DNA of 64,000 nt from a bacterium SCSIO 12643 (GCA_024398135.1 CP073750.1:62001-126000); one strand, 5' to 3'; positions 24,657 to 33,700 are shown, numbered from the stretch's first letter. A program made the numbers and translations. The notes: generated by a model not told the origin, from the letters alone.

Positions 24657-25832
24657 CTATGATTTTGCATATTCCCGAATCCAAATCGTTAATTTTTCAT
24701 CAAAATTATCTGCATTTAACCCCAATAATTCTTCGGTTACATTCATGTATTTATTCACACGATCTTTTCTGCCGCTGGAAACTAATTTCAATACACCTTC
24801 TACGCCATGTTGCGTTTCAATTTTATCTACAATTATTCCTGAAATTGTTGATCTTACTGAGATTTCAGTTGAAATATGATCGAATATCTTAGTATTATCA
24901 TTGAATAACTCCCATAAGCTTACTTCCGGGTTTTGTTTCATATACAACTGAAGCTCTTTAGCCAATTGATCTAACTCAATCATATTTCTATCTGCATCAG
25001 TATAATAGGCGTTTCCCCAATAATATGCGACTCCTTCTTCTGCAATCCAGTTACGGTCTTTACGTTCATGGATTTTTGCTGAATAATAATGAAACATATC
25101 ATGTGAAAAGTCTTCATTGTTTTGAATCGCAAATATGGTTTTGGCATCCACGCCATATCCATCTTGCCACTTTCCGTTTAGATTGACGTAATAATCAAAT
25201 CCCTGGAGTTTAATAATCTCTTGTCGATTATCACACATATAAAAATCCAGCTCTTCGGGTTTCTGCCCCAATTTGTGGGCAATCTCTGTGTTTTTTTGAT
25301 CAAATGCTTTGGCTCTATCCAGTTGGATTTCATCTCTAAAATGATACGTAATATTCCCCACTTTTTGCGTCTTCCAATATCGTGTCTGGTAATCCAAAGG
25401 AATAGAAAAACGGACATTTCCTTCTCGCTCTTCCGCCAGTAAAGTCAATTCAAATAGCGGAATAATCTGTTCATCTTTTTTCCTAAAATATCCGATGGTC
25501 AACCAATACATATGATCTGCAACGGGATATATATTCATTAACTGTTTATCCTGAATTTCCTTTTTGGTCGAATCTTTCTTCAATTCATATCTCTGTAAGG
25601 TTTCAAAGGTGGATAAGGTTAATCCCTTTTGCTCTGTTCTTAAATAAATCTCATCCAGTTTTCCTGAAACTAATTGCTTATATAGTCCTTCAATCGCTTG
25701 ATTTATATTCTGTTTGGTTTGATCAGACATTTCATATCTGATATATTTAGGTTTCAAGACATTATCTTGTGAGATTAATGTCATTTGAGATAGCAATATC
25801 CCAATAATTAATAAGGCTTTTTTATTCTTCAT
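24657..25832 (-). CDS. Secreted gluzincin-like protein with HDxxH in place of HExxH
   Basis: 391 residues with a signal peptide (about 1-21). The central part resembles the zinc peptidase MA clan: F-S-H244-D-M-F-H248 followed 16-17 residues later by A-E-E-G-V-A-Y-Y-W-G, which is the HExxH...E layout with the catalytic Glu replaced by Asp. A helical C-terminal region follows, ending KLTIWIREYAK. With Asp the enzyme may be weak or inactive, yet the zinc ligands His244, His248 and Glu265/266 are kept. It could be a protease, a binding protein or a pseudo-enzyme; substrate unknown. It is divergent from the cytochrome c peroxidase gene. Confidence 0.75.
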   Translation of the reverse strand: MKNKKALLIIGILLSQMTLISQDNVLKPKYIRYEMSDQTKQNINQAIEGLYKQLVSGKLDEIYLRTEQKGLTLSTFETLQRYELKKDSTKKEIQDKQLMNIYPVADHMYWLTIGYFRKKDEQIIPLFELTLLAEEREGNVRFSIPLDYQTRYWKTQKVGNITYHFRDEIQLDRAKAFDQKNTEIAHKLGQKPEELDFYMCDNRQEIIKLQGFDYYVNLNGKWQDGYGVDAKTIFAIQNNEDFSHDMFHYYSAKIHERKDRNWIAEEGVAYYWGNAYYTDADRNMIELDQLAKELQLYMKQNPEVSLWELFNDNTKIFDHISTEISVRSTISGIIVDKIETQHGVEGVLKLVSSGRKDRVNKYMNVTEELLGLNADNFDEKLTIWIREYAKS

Positions 25833-26036
25833 ATACTTTAATTGGATTCTAGGTTTTTTAAATGTGTTTTAAGTGATTTAAAACTGTTTTTACTCGGTTT
25901 TGTTAATGATCATTTTCGTAAAGTTGATGCAAATCCTTTCCCCTGAGTTGCCCACTTTTTGAGTTTAACAAAACCATAAGAAACCCTCCCGGGCATTTTT
26001 TGATTTGGGTCAAAATTCAAATGAGATCGCCCTCTT

Positions 26037-26044
26037 AGATTTGC
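26037..26044 (+). promoter_or_regulatory. Candidate -7 box (TAGATTTG) for the cytochrome c peroxidase gene
   Basis: It matches TAnnTTTG and ends 21 bases before the ATG at 26066. No TTG at the ideal -33 spacing is seen. Confidence 0.45.
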
Positions 26045-26065
26045 GATTCATCCAATACATTAAAG

Positions 26066-27139
26066 ATGCGATATATAATTTTTATCTCTATGACTTTACT
26101 TTTCTCTTCATGCCAAAAGAAAAGTACTCCTCCTACACCGTCAGAAACAGCTTATATACTTCAACATGATGGGCTTCCAAAACCGGATTTACCAAAAGAC
26201 AATCCTTTAACCCAATCGGGAATAAAATTAGGCAGAATGTTGTTTTATGAAACAGAACTCAGCAAAGACAATTCTATCTCGTGTGCATCGTGTCATGATC
26301 AAAAAAATGCTTTTTCGGATACCAATCAGTTTTCTATTGGGGTCAAAGGGTTACCAGGAAAACGTCAGGCTATGGCTGTTTTTAACATGGCATGGAACAA
26401 TAATGAATTCTTTTGGGATGGACGTGCTGAATTACTACGCCACCAATCTTTAATGCCTATTGAAGATCCTTTGGAAATGGATGAAACACTAGAACAAGTG
26501 GTTATCAAACTTCAAAAAAGATCAGATTATCAATGGTGGTTCAAAAAGGCATTTCCTGACACGCCAGAAATAAATAGCCTCAATATTTCACTCGCATTAG
26601 AACAATTCATGTATTCTATTGTTTCCAACCAAAGTAAATACGATCAATACTTAAGAAATGAAGTCCGGTTCACTGCTTCTGAAGAAAGAGGTCGATACTT
26701 ATATTTTACGGCTTATAATCCTTCCAATCCATCAAAATCCGGAGCCAATTGTGCCATGTGCCACGGTGGAGCCAACTTTGAAAATGATTCTTATATGAAT
26801 AATGGATTGGACGATGAAAGTGATATCAAAGACCCCGGACGAAAGGCCGTAACAAACTTCTCATTGGATCATGGAAAATTTAAAGTCCCTTCATTGAGAA
26901 ATATTGAATTAACACCACCTTATATGCACGATGGTCGATTTAATACACTGGAAGAGGTTATCGCGCATTATAATAACGGTATCAAAATCTCCAGTACTAC
27001 AAGTCTTACATTAACCAGTATTCAACAAAACGGAGGTTTACATTTATCTGTGCAAGATCAAAAAGATTTAGTGGCATTCTTAAAAACATTAACGGACAGT
27101 AAATTACTTGCAAATCCCGAATACGCTTCCCCTTTTTAA
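26066..27139 (+). CDS. Di-haem cytochrome c peroxidase (MauG/CcpA family) lipoprotein
   Basis: 357 residues with lipobox FSSC (Cys16). Two covalent haem sites are visible: C73-A-S-C76-H77 and C229-A-M-C232-H233. Family signatures such as LGRMLFYE, PSLRNIELTPPYMHDG and LVAFLKTLT near the end are present. Members reduce hydrogen peroxide in the periplasm using electrons from small c-type cytochromes, or in MauG-like branches oxidise protein residues. Length and both sites fit the peroxidase branch. It is monocistronic, and its stop codon lies two bases from that of the convergent gene. Confidence 0.92.
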   Translation: MRYIIFISMTLLFSSCQKKSTPPTPSETAYILQHDGLPKPDLPKDNPLTQSGIKLGRMLFYETELSKDNSISCASCHDQKNAFSDTNQFSIGVKGLPGKRQAMAVFNMAWNNNEFFWDGRAELLRHQSLMPIEDPLEMDETLEQVVIKLQKRSDYQWWFKKAFPDTPEINSLNISLALEQFMYSIVSNQSKYDQYLRNEVRFTASEERGRYLYFTAYNPSNPSKSGANCAMCHGGANFENDSYMNNGLDDESDIKDPGRKAVTNFSLDHGKFKVPSLRNIELTPPYMHDGRFNTLEEVIAHYNNGIKISSTTSLTLTSIQQNGGLHLSVQDQKDLVAFLKTLTDSKLLANPEYASPF

Positions 27140-27141
27140 GT

Positions 27142-27759
27142 CTAATTCATTATGATTTGATGTAACTGCGGGTTTAAAAACACCATTTTCATTGGGTTCT
27201 CACCAAGAATATAGGTTCTTTCATCGGAACCTATTTTTTCCAATTCACTGTTGATAGATTCAGAGAATTTTGTAAAAACGAGATCTGAATATGAATTTGA
27301 TTCCGGGCTGATTTCTACATTATAGCTGGTTTCTCCAATATTAAATTGATGTTGTACCTGATCATTATTTGAAAGGGTTTGAACTACTCCCATTTCAAGA
27401 CCCAATACATTCAATGTCTTATTTAGTTTAACATGATCTAATTCCAATTGATGATCTTGCATTTCCAGGCTAAAACTTCTATAGTCAAATTCAATTTCAT
27501 CCATACAGTTCCAGACCTTTTTAAAATCTCTACAGTTCTGACATGCGCGTATTAATCCTTTACGTGAACTATTCATTTTTCCACGTGGAGTCAGGTTTAG
27601 ATAACCTGCATTTTCAAGTTTTTTGATGCAGCGTTTAGCCCTGAATCGTCTGATTCTGTTTCGCACATAATCAACCATGGTATTTTGATAACCCATAGCA
27701 AATATGACAATCAGACTTGTGGACAAAAGCGCCAGTAATATTGCTTCAAAAATTTTCAT
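27142..27759 (-). CDS. Membrane-anchored protein, function unknown
   Basis: 205 residues with one N-terminal transmembrane helix (about 3-24) followed by a basic linker (RNRIRRFRAKRCIKKLE) and a helix-turn-like stretch, then an acidic soluble domain. By the positive-inside rule the soluble part is probably cytoplasmic. No family recognised. The gene is convergent with the peroxidase gene, with only two bases between stop codons and no hairpin between them. Confidence 0.65.
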   Translation of the reverse strand: MKIFEAILLALLSTSLIVIFAMGYQNTMVDYVRNRIRRFRAKRCIKKLENAGYLNLTPRGKMNSSRKGLIRACQNCRDFKKVWNCMDEIEFDYRSFSLEMQDHQLELDHVKLNKTLNVLGLEMGVVQTLSNNDQVQHQFNIGETSYNVEISPESNSYSDLVFTKFSESINSELEKIGSDERTYILGENPMKMVFLNPQLHQIIMN

Positions 27760-28026
27760 TCAGATAATAGGTATATACGGTTACGATTCAATTAAGTTGC
27801 GTTGGGTTTACTGCGAATTTACAACGTTATTCTCTATTAAGAATAATTAACTATTCGCTAATTTCATCAACAGATTCAACTTCCATTTTTTCGTTTCCGT
27901 AGTCTCATGATATCCAGAATTATGCCAAAAAATTATTTTATTTCATTTCTGAAAAAATCATGTTTTTTAATCGTAGCTTTTTTACATTTATTAACAGTTA
28001 TATCAAACTAATAAACCATGTGCTTC

Positions 28027-28749
28027 TTAATAATCCCACATGGATCTCACTTTATTTTTTTCTTCTCTCACCTTCTTCCCTACTAACCTTTCCCATAGAA
28101 TTAAACCGGATAATTTCTCAATTAGTGTAGTCGGAACTAAAAAATGTTTTAATGATTTATCCGAAGCTTCATTGGCCATTAAAAAAGACCACATTTTGAG
28201 TTTCCCTCTTTTATCTTCCGTTAAGATCGATTTGAAATAAGCATTAGGGATCGGGATACTCACTTCATTATCATCATTTTCACCAATACTCTTCACTGGT
28301 TTATCAAAATAGAAAATGGGGCCACAAATCACATAGGTTTCCCAAATGTCATCATCCGCGTCCAATTTTCTCACTGCTGCTTCCAATTCTCTCCAAATCC
28401 CTCTATTAAATCGTTGATGTTGTGGAGACATATTGGATAATAAGAAAGTCTCACTATTCTGTAGTCTTAATTCATTCTGATTGGCGCTGGCTACTAAATG
28501 CCCTCTATCATATCCTGAACCTCTATAGTCGACCAAATCTGCTCTAAAAGCTTCGGGAATTCTATAATCAGGTCTAAAATTATCTATTCGATCAATATCT
28601 TTTTTCCCTGAATCTACTATTTCTAAAGCCCATTTTGCCTGCCTGAAATAGTACGAATATCCTAAGGCGTAATGTCTATTAAACAATATTTGATCGGCAG
28701 CTGGCATGCCATATCTTGTTTCTCTTTTTAAGCTAGGTAAATCATTCAT
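28027..28749 (-). CDS. DNA/RNA non-specific endonuclease (beta-beta-alpha metal nuclease)
   Basis: 240 residues. The nuclease signature Y-D81-R-G-H84 (His84 general base) is followed by NMSPQHQRFNRGIWRELE, where Asn115 and Glu122 match the metal-binding positions of the Serratia nuclease family. These enzymes cut DNA and RNA. Most are exported, but this product shows no signal peptide at the chosen ATG (MNDLPSLKRE), so it is either cytoplasmic or exported by another route. The last of the four conserved promoter elements lies 75 bases upstream. Confidence 0.9.
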   Translation of the reverse strand: MNDLPSLKRETRYGMPAADQILFNRHYALGYSYYFRQAKWALEIVDSGKKDIDRIDNFRPDYRIPEAFRADLVDYRGSGYDRGHLVASANQNELRLQNSETFLLSNMSPQHQRFNRGIWRELEAAVRKLDADDDIWETYVICGPIFYFDKPVKSIGENDDNEVSIPIPNAYFKSILTEDKRGKLKMWSFLMANEASDKSLKHFLVPTTLIEKLSGLILWERLVGKKVREEKNKVRSMWDY

Positions 28750-28823
28750 TTTAAGACCGTATTTAATCTAATTCAACATCCATTATTTGATCTTCTAAAA
28801 TTACAAAGTGAACACCAAAATGA

Positions 28824-28845
28824 TATCCGTATAAACACCGATTTT
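28824..28845 (-). promoter_or_regulatory. Conserved promoter element, copy 4 (diverged palindrome)
   Basis: The core reads ATCCGTATAAACACCGATTT: the CCGTATAAA half is identical to copy 1, while the palindromic half has three changes. It lies 75 bases before the nuclease ATG, and TCACTTTG, a near match to the -7 box, follows about 14 bases downstream. Confidence 0.5.
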
Positions 28846-28973
28846 TCATGTCCCACCCCTTAAAAATCTCACAAAATCAACACATTACGCTGCATGCATA
28901 TCTTTTTAATGGTTAAATCTTAATTTGTTAATAGATAATTGAATAACCATCATATTCCTCTTTAAGTTGTTTC

Positions 28974-28981
28974 TACCTTTG
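28974..28981 (+). promoter_or_regulatory. Candidate -7 box (TACCTTTG) for hflK-hflC-fmt
   Basis: It matches TAnnTTTG and ends 33 bases before the hflK ATG. A -33 TTG at standard spacing is not evident. Confidence 0.45.
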
Positions 28982-29014
28982 ATACTCTTATTCATATAAA
29001 TTAAATCGATCAAA

Positions 29015-30001
29015 ATGGCAGAATATCAATTTGATCCTAATGGATTACAGCAAAGAATACAACAACTGCTGCCAGATGTTAAGAAACTGGTTTTAGGAGC
29101 TGTGGTGATCTTGATAGGTGTCAACTCCTTCTTTCAAATAGACCCGGAAGAAGTTGGTGTCATTACCAGATTTGGTAAATACTCTCGTACGGTAGAATCC
29201 GGATTAAACTTCAAAATTCCTTTTACGGAAACGGTATATAAGGTACCTGTAGAAAATCAACAAAAGCTTGAATTTGGTTTTAGAACAACCAATGCAGATG
29301 TAAAGTCGGAATACAGACGTTCAAAGGGAGATCGCGAGGAATCATTAATGCTCACTGGCGATCTTAATCTGGCCAGTGTGGAATGGGTAGTTCAATATCG
29401 TATTGACAACGCGTATAATTATTTATTTAAAGTTAGAAACCCGGAAATGACTTTACGGGCTATCTCCGAATCAGCTATGAGACAGATTGTTGGTAACCGT
29501 ACAGTTAATGAGGTGCTTACAGTTGGTAGAGCCGAAATTGGTGGTAAACTGGAAGAATTGATTCAAGACATCTGTAGAGAATATTCTATGGGGGTTAAAA
29601 TTGACCAGGTGGTTTTACAAGATGTGAATCCACCGGAACCGGTAAAAGCAGCATTTAATGCAGTAAACGAAGCACAGCAAGAAAAGGAGACCTTAATCAA
29701 TAAAGCCAAGTCGGAATACAATAAGGTGATCCCACGTGCCAGTGGACAGGCCGAAGAAACGATTCAAAAAGCGGAGGGTTATGCCACGGAACGTGTGAAT
29801 GTCGCCAAAGGTGAAATTGCCAGATTTAACGCGATCTATGGAGAATACGTGAAAGCTCCTGAAGTTACTAAAAGACGAATCTACTTAGAAACCATGTCGG
29901 AAGTCATTCCACAAATGGGTAATGTAATCATTACCGATCAAAAAGGTAATGTACTTCCTCTACTTCAAATGCAATTAGATAAATCTCAAAAAACAGAATA
30001 A
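29015..30001 (+). CDS. hflK: HflK, SPFH-domain membrane protease modulator
   Basis: 328 residues: a short cytoplasmic start, a transmembrane helix (about 27-46), then the SPFH/prohibitin domain beginning EEVGVITRFGKYSRTVESGL and a coiled coil with Ala/Glu/Gln-rich heptads in the last third. HflK and HflC form a large inner-membrane cage around the FtsH protease and tune turnover of membrane proteins. The stop codon overlaps the hflC start (TAATG), as expected for subunits made in equal amounts. Assignment rests on family features plus gene order. Confidence 0.93.
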   Translation: MAEYQFDPNGLQQRIQQLLPDVKKLVLGAVVILIGVNSFFQIDPEEVGVITRFGKYSRTVESGLNFKIPFTETVYKVPVENQQKLEFGFRTTNADVKSEYRRSKGDREESLMLTGDLNLASVEWVVQYRIDNAYNYLFKVRNPEMTLRAISESAMRQIVGNRTVNEVLTVGRAEIGGKLEELIQDICREYSMGVKIDQVVLQDVNPPEPVKAAFNAVNEAQQEKETLINKAKSEYNKVIPRASGQAEETIQKAEGYATERVNVAKGEIARFNAIYGEYVKAPEVTKRRIYLETMSEVIPQMGNVIITDQKGNVLPLLQMQLDKSQKTE

Positions 30002-30942
30002 TGCAAATCAAATCAACCTTATATTTTATTCTAGGATTCGCCTTTATTCTATTATTGAGTCAAAGTGCGTATGTTGTTCAGGAAAAAGAACAAGTTGTAG
30101 TCACTCAATTTGGGCGACCAGTTGGTGATCCTGTATTAGAACCAGGCATCAATTTTAAAATCCCATTTATTCAAAAAGCCAATTTCTTTGAGAAAAGATT
30201 TTTAGAATGGGATGGTGAACCGAATCAAATCACCACGAAAGACAAAAAATTCATATTTGTGGATACTTATGCCAGATGGCAAATCACTGATCCATTGCAG
30301 TTTTTCAAACGTTTAACCAATGAACGAGGTGCGCAATCTCGACTTGATGATATTTTAGATGGTGCAACCAGAGTCTTTATAGCGAAAAACAATATTGAGG
30401 AAGCGGTACGTTCAAGTAATCGTACACCTATTTCTGCAGATACCATGATGAATGCGGTTAAAGATACCCTCCACCCTATTTTTGTGGGGCGTGCAGCCAT
30501 TCAAAAACAGATTTTAGCAGAAGCAAACCTGCAAACGGCAGATTTAGGCATAGAAATTCTGGATTTTAGATTTAAACGTATCAATTATGTTCAGGAAGTT
30601 CAAAACCAGGTTTTTGAGCGAATGAAAAGTGAGCGTTTTAGAATTGCCGATAAATTCCGAAGTGAAGGTCAGGGGGAAGCTTCTCGAATCAACGGACAAA
30701 AAGAGCGTGATTTGAAAGAAATCCAGTCTGTAGCTTTTCGTAAAGCAGAAGAAATCAAAGGTGCTGCTGATGCAGAAGCCGCAGCTATTTATGCCAGCGC
30801 ATACAATAAATCTGCTCAGGCTAAATCCCTCTATGCTTTCCTGAAATCCATGGAAACTTTTGAAAACACCTTTAGCGGGAAAACCTCTATGGTTTTAAAT
30901 ACAGATAATGAGCTGTATAAGTTTTTAAAGAAAATGAATTAA
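30001..30942 (+). CDS. hflC: HflC, SPFH-domain membrane protease modulator
   Basis: 313 residues with an N-terminal membrane helix (about 5-24) and the SPFH domain starting VVQEKEQVVVTQFGRPVGDP. The characteristic HflC segment with NNIEEAVRSSNR and a long coiled coil rich in Ala, Glu and Lys follow. It partners HflK in the FtsH-regulating complex of the inner membrane. It directly overlaps hflK by one base and is followed 22 bases later by fmt, so the three genes form one transcript. Confidence 0.93.
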   Translation: MQIKSTLYFILGFAFILLLSQSAYVVQEKEQVVVTQFGRPVGDPVLEPGINFKIPFIQKANFFEKRFLEWDGEPNQITTKDKKFIFVDTYARWQITDPLQFFKRLTNERGAQSRLDDILDGATRVFIAKNNIEEAVRSSNRTPISADTMMNAVKDTLHPIFVGRAAIQKQILAEANLQTADLGIEILDFRFKRINYVQEVQNQVFERMKSERFRIADKFRSEGQGEASRINGQKERDLKEIQSVAFRKAEEIKGAADAEAAAIYASAYNKSAQAKSLYAFLKSMETFENTFSGKTSMVLNTDNELYKFLKKMN

Positions 30943-30963
30943 CATAAAAGTTGAAGATAATTA

Positions 30964-31911
30964 ATGAAACCTCTTAAAATTGTTTTTTTAGGAACACCTG
31001 ACTTTGCTGTGGCAAGTCTTAAAGCGATTCATGAATCAGAACACGAAGTTGTTGGAGTGGTCACCATGCCCGATAAAAAAATGGGGCGTGGGAGAAAGCT
31101 TCAGGGATCAGCAGTTAAAAAGTATGCTTCTGATCAGGGACTTTTCATCATGCAACCGGAGAAATTAAAAAATCCGGATTTTGTCAACGAACTCCAATCT
31201 CTACAAGCGGACCTATTTGTAGTAGTCGCATTTAGAATGCTTCCGGAAATTGTTTGGAATATGCCTGAACATGGTACACTTAATGTTCATGGCTCTTTAT
31301 TACCTCAGTATCGTGGTGCTGCACCTATCAATTGGGCGATTATCAATGGTGAAAAAGAGACTGGAGTTACGGTTTTCAGATTAAAACATGAAATTGATAC
31401 CGGAGATATTCTTTTAAGAAAATCTATTCCAATTCTTGAAGACGATAATGCAGAATCCGTACATGATAAGCTTATGGCTATTGGCGCAGAGGCTATTGTG
31501 GAAGGGGTACATAAAATAGCAGTTGGAGATTCTAATTTCTTACCTCAATTACAAAGTTCTGATCTCAAATCAGCACCTAAAATTTTTAAATATACTTGTA
31601 AAATTAACTGGGATCAGGATATTGAACATATCCACAACTTTATCAGAGGGTTAAGTCCTTATCCAGCGGCCTGGAGTGAAATTCAGATGGCAGATAAAAT
31701 TTTGAATATCAAAATTTATAAAACACATATTGAGGCTGATAATACTGTTATACCAGGTACAGTATTTACAGATGGGAAGTCAACTTTAAAAATAGCCGGA
31801 AAAAATGGCTGGGTGATTATTGATGAAATTCAAATTGCCGGAAAAAAGAGAATGGCTACCGGAGACCTCCTTCGAGGGTATCAGTTAGATCATGCCGAAA
31901 TCATCTTGTAA
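30964..31911 (+). CDS. fmt: Methionyl-tRNA formyltransferase
   Basis: 315 residues, normal length. The N-terminal Rossmann domain carries FLGTPDFAVASL. The active site has Asn107, His109 and the signature SLLPQYRGAAPINWAI (111-126) with Asp145. The C-terminal OB-like tRNA-binding domain starts near residue 205. It transfers a formyl group from 10-formyltetrahydrofolate to initiator methionyl-tRNA. The usual partner def (deformylase) is not next to it here; instead it follows hflKC. A strong bidirectional terminator ends the unit. Confidence 0.96.
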   Translation: MKPLKIVFLGTPDFAVASLKAIHESEHEVVGVVTMPDKKMGRGRKLQGSAVKKYASDQGLFIMQPEKLKNPDFVNELQSLQADLFVVVAFRMLPEIVWNMPEHGTLNVHGSLLPQYRGAAPINWAIINGEKETGVTVFRLKHEIDTGDILLRKSIPILEDDNAESVHDKLMAIGAEAIVEGVHKIAVGDSNFLPQLQSSDLKSAPKIFKYTCKINWDQDIEHIHNFIRGLSPYPAAWSEIQMADKILNIKIYKTHIEADNTVIPGTVFTDGKSTLKIAGKNGWVIIDEIQIAGKKRMATGDLLRGYQLDHAEIIL

Positions 31912-31915
31912 AATG

Positions 31916-31942
31916 AAAAACGCCACTAGATAGTGGCGTTTT
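31916..31942. terminator. Bidirectional terminator between fmt and the DEAD-box gene
   Basis: A perfect stem CGCCACTA/TAGTGGCG (31921-31928, 31931-31938) with a 2-base loop is flanked by five A residues before and four T residues after, so it serves both converging transcripts. Confidence 0.9.
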
Positions 31943-31947
31943 CTTAT

Positions 31948-33063
31948 TTATCTAATCTGGTTAATCCGAATTCCAAGCTCCCGTTCAATGGCCCGGAGTT
32001 TGGCAACCTCTTTTGCCAGCACAAAACTGATGGCCATACCCTTCTTACCTCCTCGTGCCGTTCTTCCACTTCTATGGGTGTAAAACTCCAATTGAGAAGG
32101 GACATCATAATGTACCACGTAATTCAATCCTTCTATATCAATTCCTCTGGCAGATACATCTGTGGAAATCAGAACCTGCAAACTTTTGTTTTTAATGGCT
32201 CTTAAGACTTTATCTCTATCTTTTTGATGCATATCCCCTTGTAAGGCATCACAGTTGTAATTTTTAGCCTTAAGTTGTTTAGCCAGAGTCACCGCTGTCT
32301 TTTTGGTTGTGCAAAAGATCACACCTCTAGCCCTACCTTGAGATTTTAAGAACTGAATTAACATATCCAACTTGTCATGCTCTCTTACAATTACAAATTG
32401 ATGCTCGATATTCTTATTTACAATCTCATCCTTACTAATCTGCACATACTCCGCATCCGGACTCAGGTAATTATGAATTATCGCTTTAACATCCTTCGGT
32501 AATGTAGCAGAAAAAAGCCAGGTTTGTTTTTTAACTCCGGTTTGGCTTAAAATCGTTTCCAGTTCTTTTTTAAATCCCATATGAAGCATTTCATCTGCTT
32601 CATCCAAGACCACCGTCTTTACATGTTCTAGACTTACCACCTGACGCTCCAACAAGTCCACCAATCTACCCGGAGTAGCTACCAGTATATGTGTGGTACG
32701 TTTCAGTCTATCCAGCTGTTTCGAAATATGTTCTCCACCATATACAGCTTCAGTAAAAATCTTGTTTTTATGATACTTGGTAAACTTAAACAACTGTTTC
32801 GCTATTTGTTGTCCTAACTCTCTGGTTGGGGTTAGAATCAAAGCCTGAATATTTGTGCTTTTCGGATTCATATGATGCAATATCGGAAGTCCGAAAGCTG
32901 CAGTTTTACCTGTTCCTGTTTGTGCCTGAACCACAATATCAGATGTATTCTGAATTAAAAAAGGAATGGTTTTCTGCTGAACCGGTGTAGGTTCATAAAT
33001 TCCAAGTTCGTTAATAGACTTTATATAATCCGGTTTGATTCCCAGCTTTGCAAATTGTGACAC
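31948..33063 (-). CDS. DEAD-box ATP-dependent RNA helicase
   Basis: 371 residues from the GTG at 33063 (reads MSQFAKLGIKPDYIKSI, the usual beginning of this group). The open frame extends 20 codons further to a TTG, but a TAnnTTTG box at 33088-33095 lies inside that extension, so the GTG is preferred. All helicase motifs are present in order: Q motif (PTPVQQK), AQTGTGKT, PTRELGQQ, TPGR, DEAD, SAT and HRSGRTARGG. There is hardly any C-terminal extension. It remodels RNA, for example in ribosome assembly or mRNA decay, often in cold response; the exact role is not determined. Confidence 0.93.
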   Translation of the reverse strand: MSQFAKLGIKPDYIKSINELGIYEPTPVQQKTIPFLIQNTSDIVVQAQTGTGKTAAFGLPILHHMNPKSTNIQALILTPTRELGQQIAKQLFKFTKYHKNKIFTEAVYGGEHISKQLDRLKRTTHILVATPGRLVDLLERQVVSLEHVKTVVLDEADEMLHMGFKKELETILSQTGVKKQTWLFSATLPKDVKAIIHNYLSPDAEYVQISKDEIVNKNIEHQFVIVREHDKLDMLIQFLKSQGRARGVIFCTTKKTAVTLAKQLKAKNYNCDALQGDMHQKDRDKVLRAIKNKSLQVLISTDVSARGIDIEGLNYVVHYDVPSQLEFYTHRSGRTARGGKKGMAISFVLAKEVAKLRAIERELGIRINQIR

Positions 33064-33087
33064 TAATTCTAATTTAAAATTGAAATG

Positions 33088-33095
33088 CAAATGTA
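33088..33095 (-). promoter_or_regulatory. -7 box (TACATTTG) deciding the DEAD-box gene start
   Basis: A perfect TAnnTTTG on the minus strand ends 24 bases before the GTG at 33063 and lies downstream of the alternative TTG at 33123, which makes the longer protein unlikely. Confidence 0.55.
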
Positions 33096-33129
33096 AGGAT
33101 TGCCTTCCATGATACAGGTACAAACCTAT

Positions 33130-33696
33130 CTATGAAAACAAACCTTTAATTTGTACATATGTGGCTCCTATTCCATATTCACCATAATCCGCATCTCTAT
33201 AAATAATGTTTCCGTGGCTATCGAGAACTTTACGAACCTCAAATTTCAGCACCCCTTCACCTACTCCATGGATCACCACAAACTCAGATACCGATTGATG
33301 AATACAAGAATGAATAAACTTTTCCAAACGATTAATTTGAACTTCCAACATTTCTGAATTGGTCATTTTTCCAGGTTGATCAACCAATTCGTGAATATGT
33401 AAGTCCAATTCAGGATGGCCTTTTCGACTCATCTTATCAAACACATCCATCGGGATGTGCATAAGTACTTCCTTGATTTTATTCTTCTTTTCAGTGGTCA
33501 CCAATTCCTCAAAATCTTTTTGATGGGCCTGATGCGTCAAATTATTATCCTCATCTACACGAATCAGACTGGTAGTAGGAAAATCAAATGGGAAACCATC
33601 CAACTCCACAGTAGCCGTATTACCACTCAATTGAACGATAGTTCCTTCACCATCTTCATCCAAAATTTTCACATGATCTCCAACTCGAAAAGCCAT
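33130..33696 (-). CDS. Smr-domain protein with N-terminal beta domain
   Basis: 188 residues. The first ~60 residues form a small beta barrel (FRVGDHVKILDEDGEGTIVQ), resembling the N-terminal domain of DUF2027 proteins. The C-terminal ~90 residues are an Smr domain with LDLHIHELVD and VVIHGVGEGVLKFEVRKVL. Smr domains are nucleases that act on RNA or branched DNA; here the middle segment is short and the MutS2 ATPase is absent. It is probably a nucleic-acid processing protein. A TAnnTTTG box ends only four bases before the ATG, implying a leaderless mRNA. Confidence 0.85.
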   Translation of the reverse strand: MAFRVGDHVKILDEDGEGTIVQLSGNTATVELDGFPFDFPTTSLIRVDEDNNLTHQAHQKDFEELVTTEKKNKIKEVLMHIPMDVFDKMSRKGHPELDLHIHELVDQPGKMTNSEMLEVQINRLEKFIHSCIHQSVSEFVVIHGVGEGVLKFEVRKVLDSHGNIIYRDADYGEYGIGATYVQIKGLFS

Positions 33697-33700
33697 TCGG

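Noticed and set aside
27827-27846. Inverted repeat TTATTCT/AGAATAA upstream of the 205-residue protein
   Set aside because: Only seven AT-rich base pairs without a T-run; such stems are expected by chance in AT-rich DNA.
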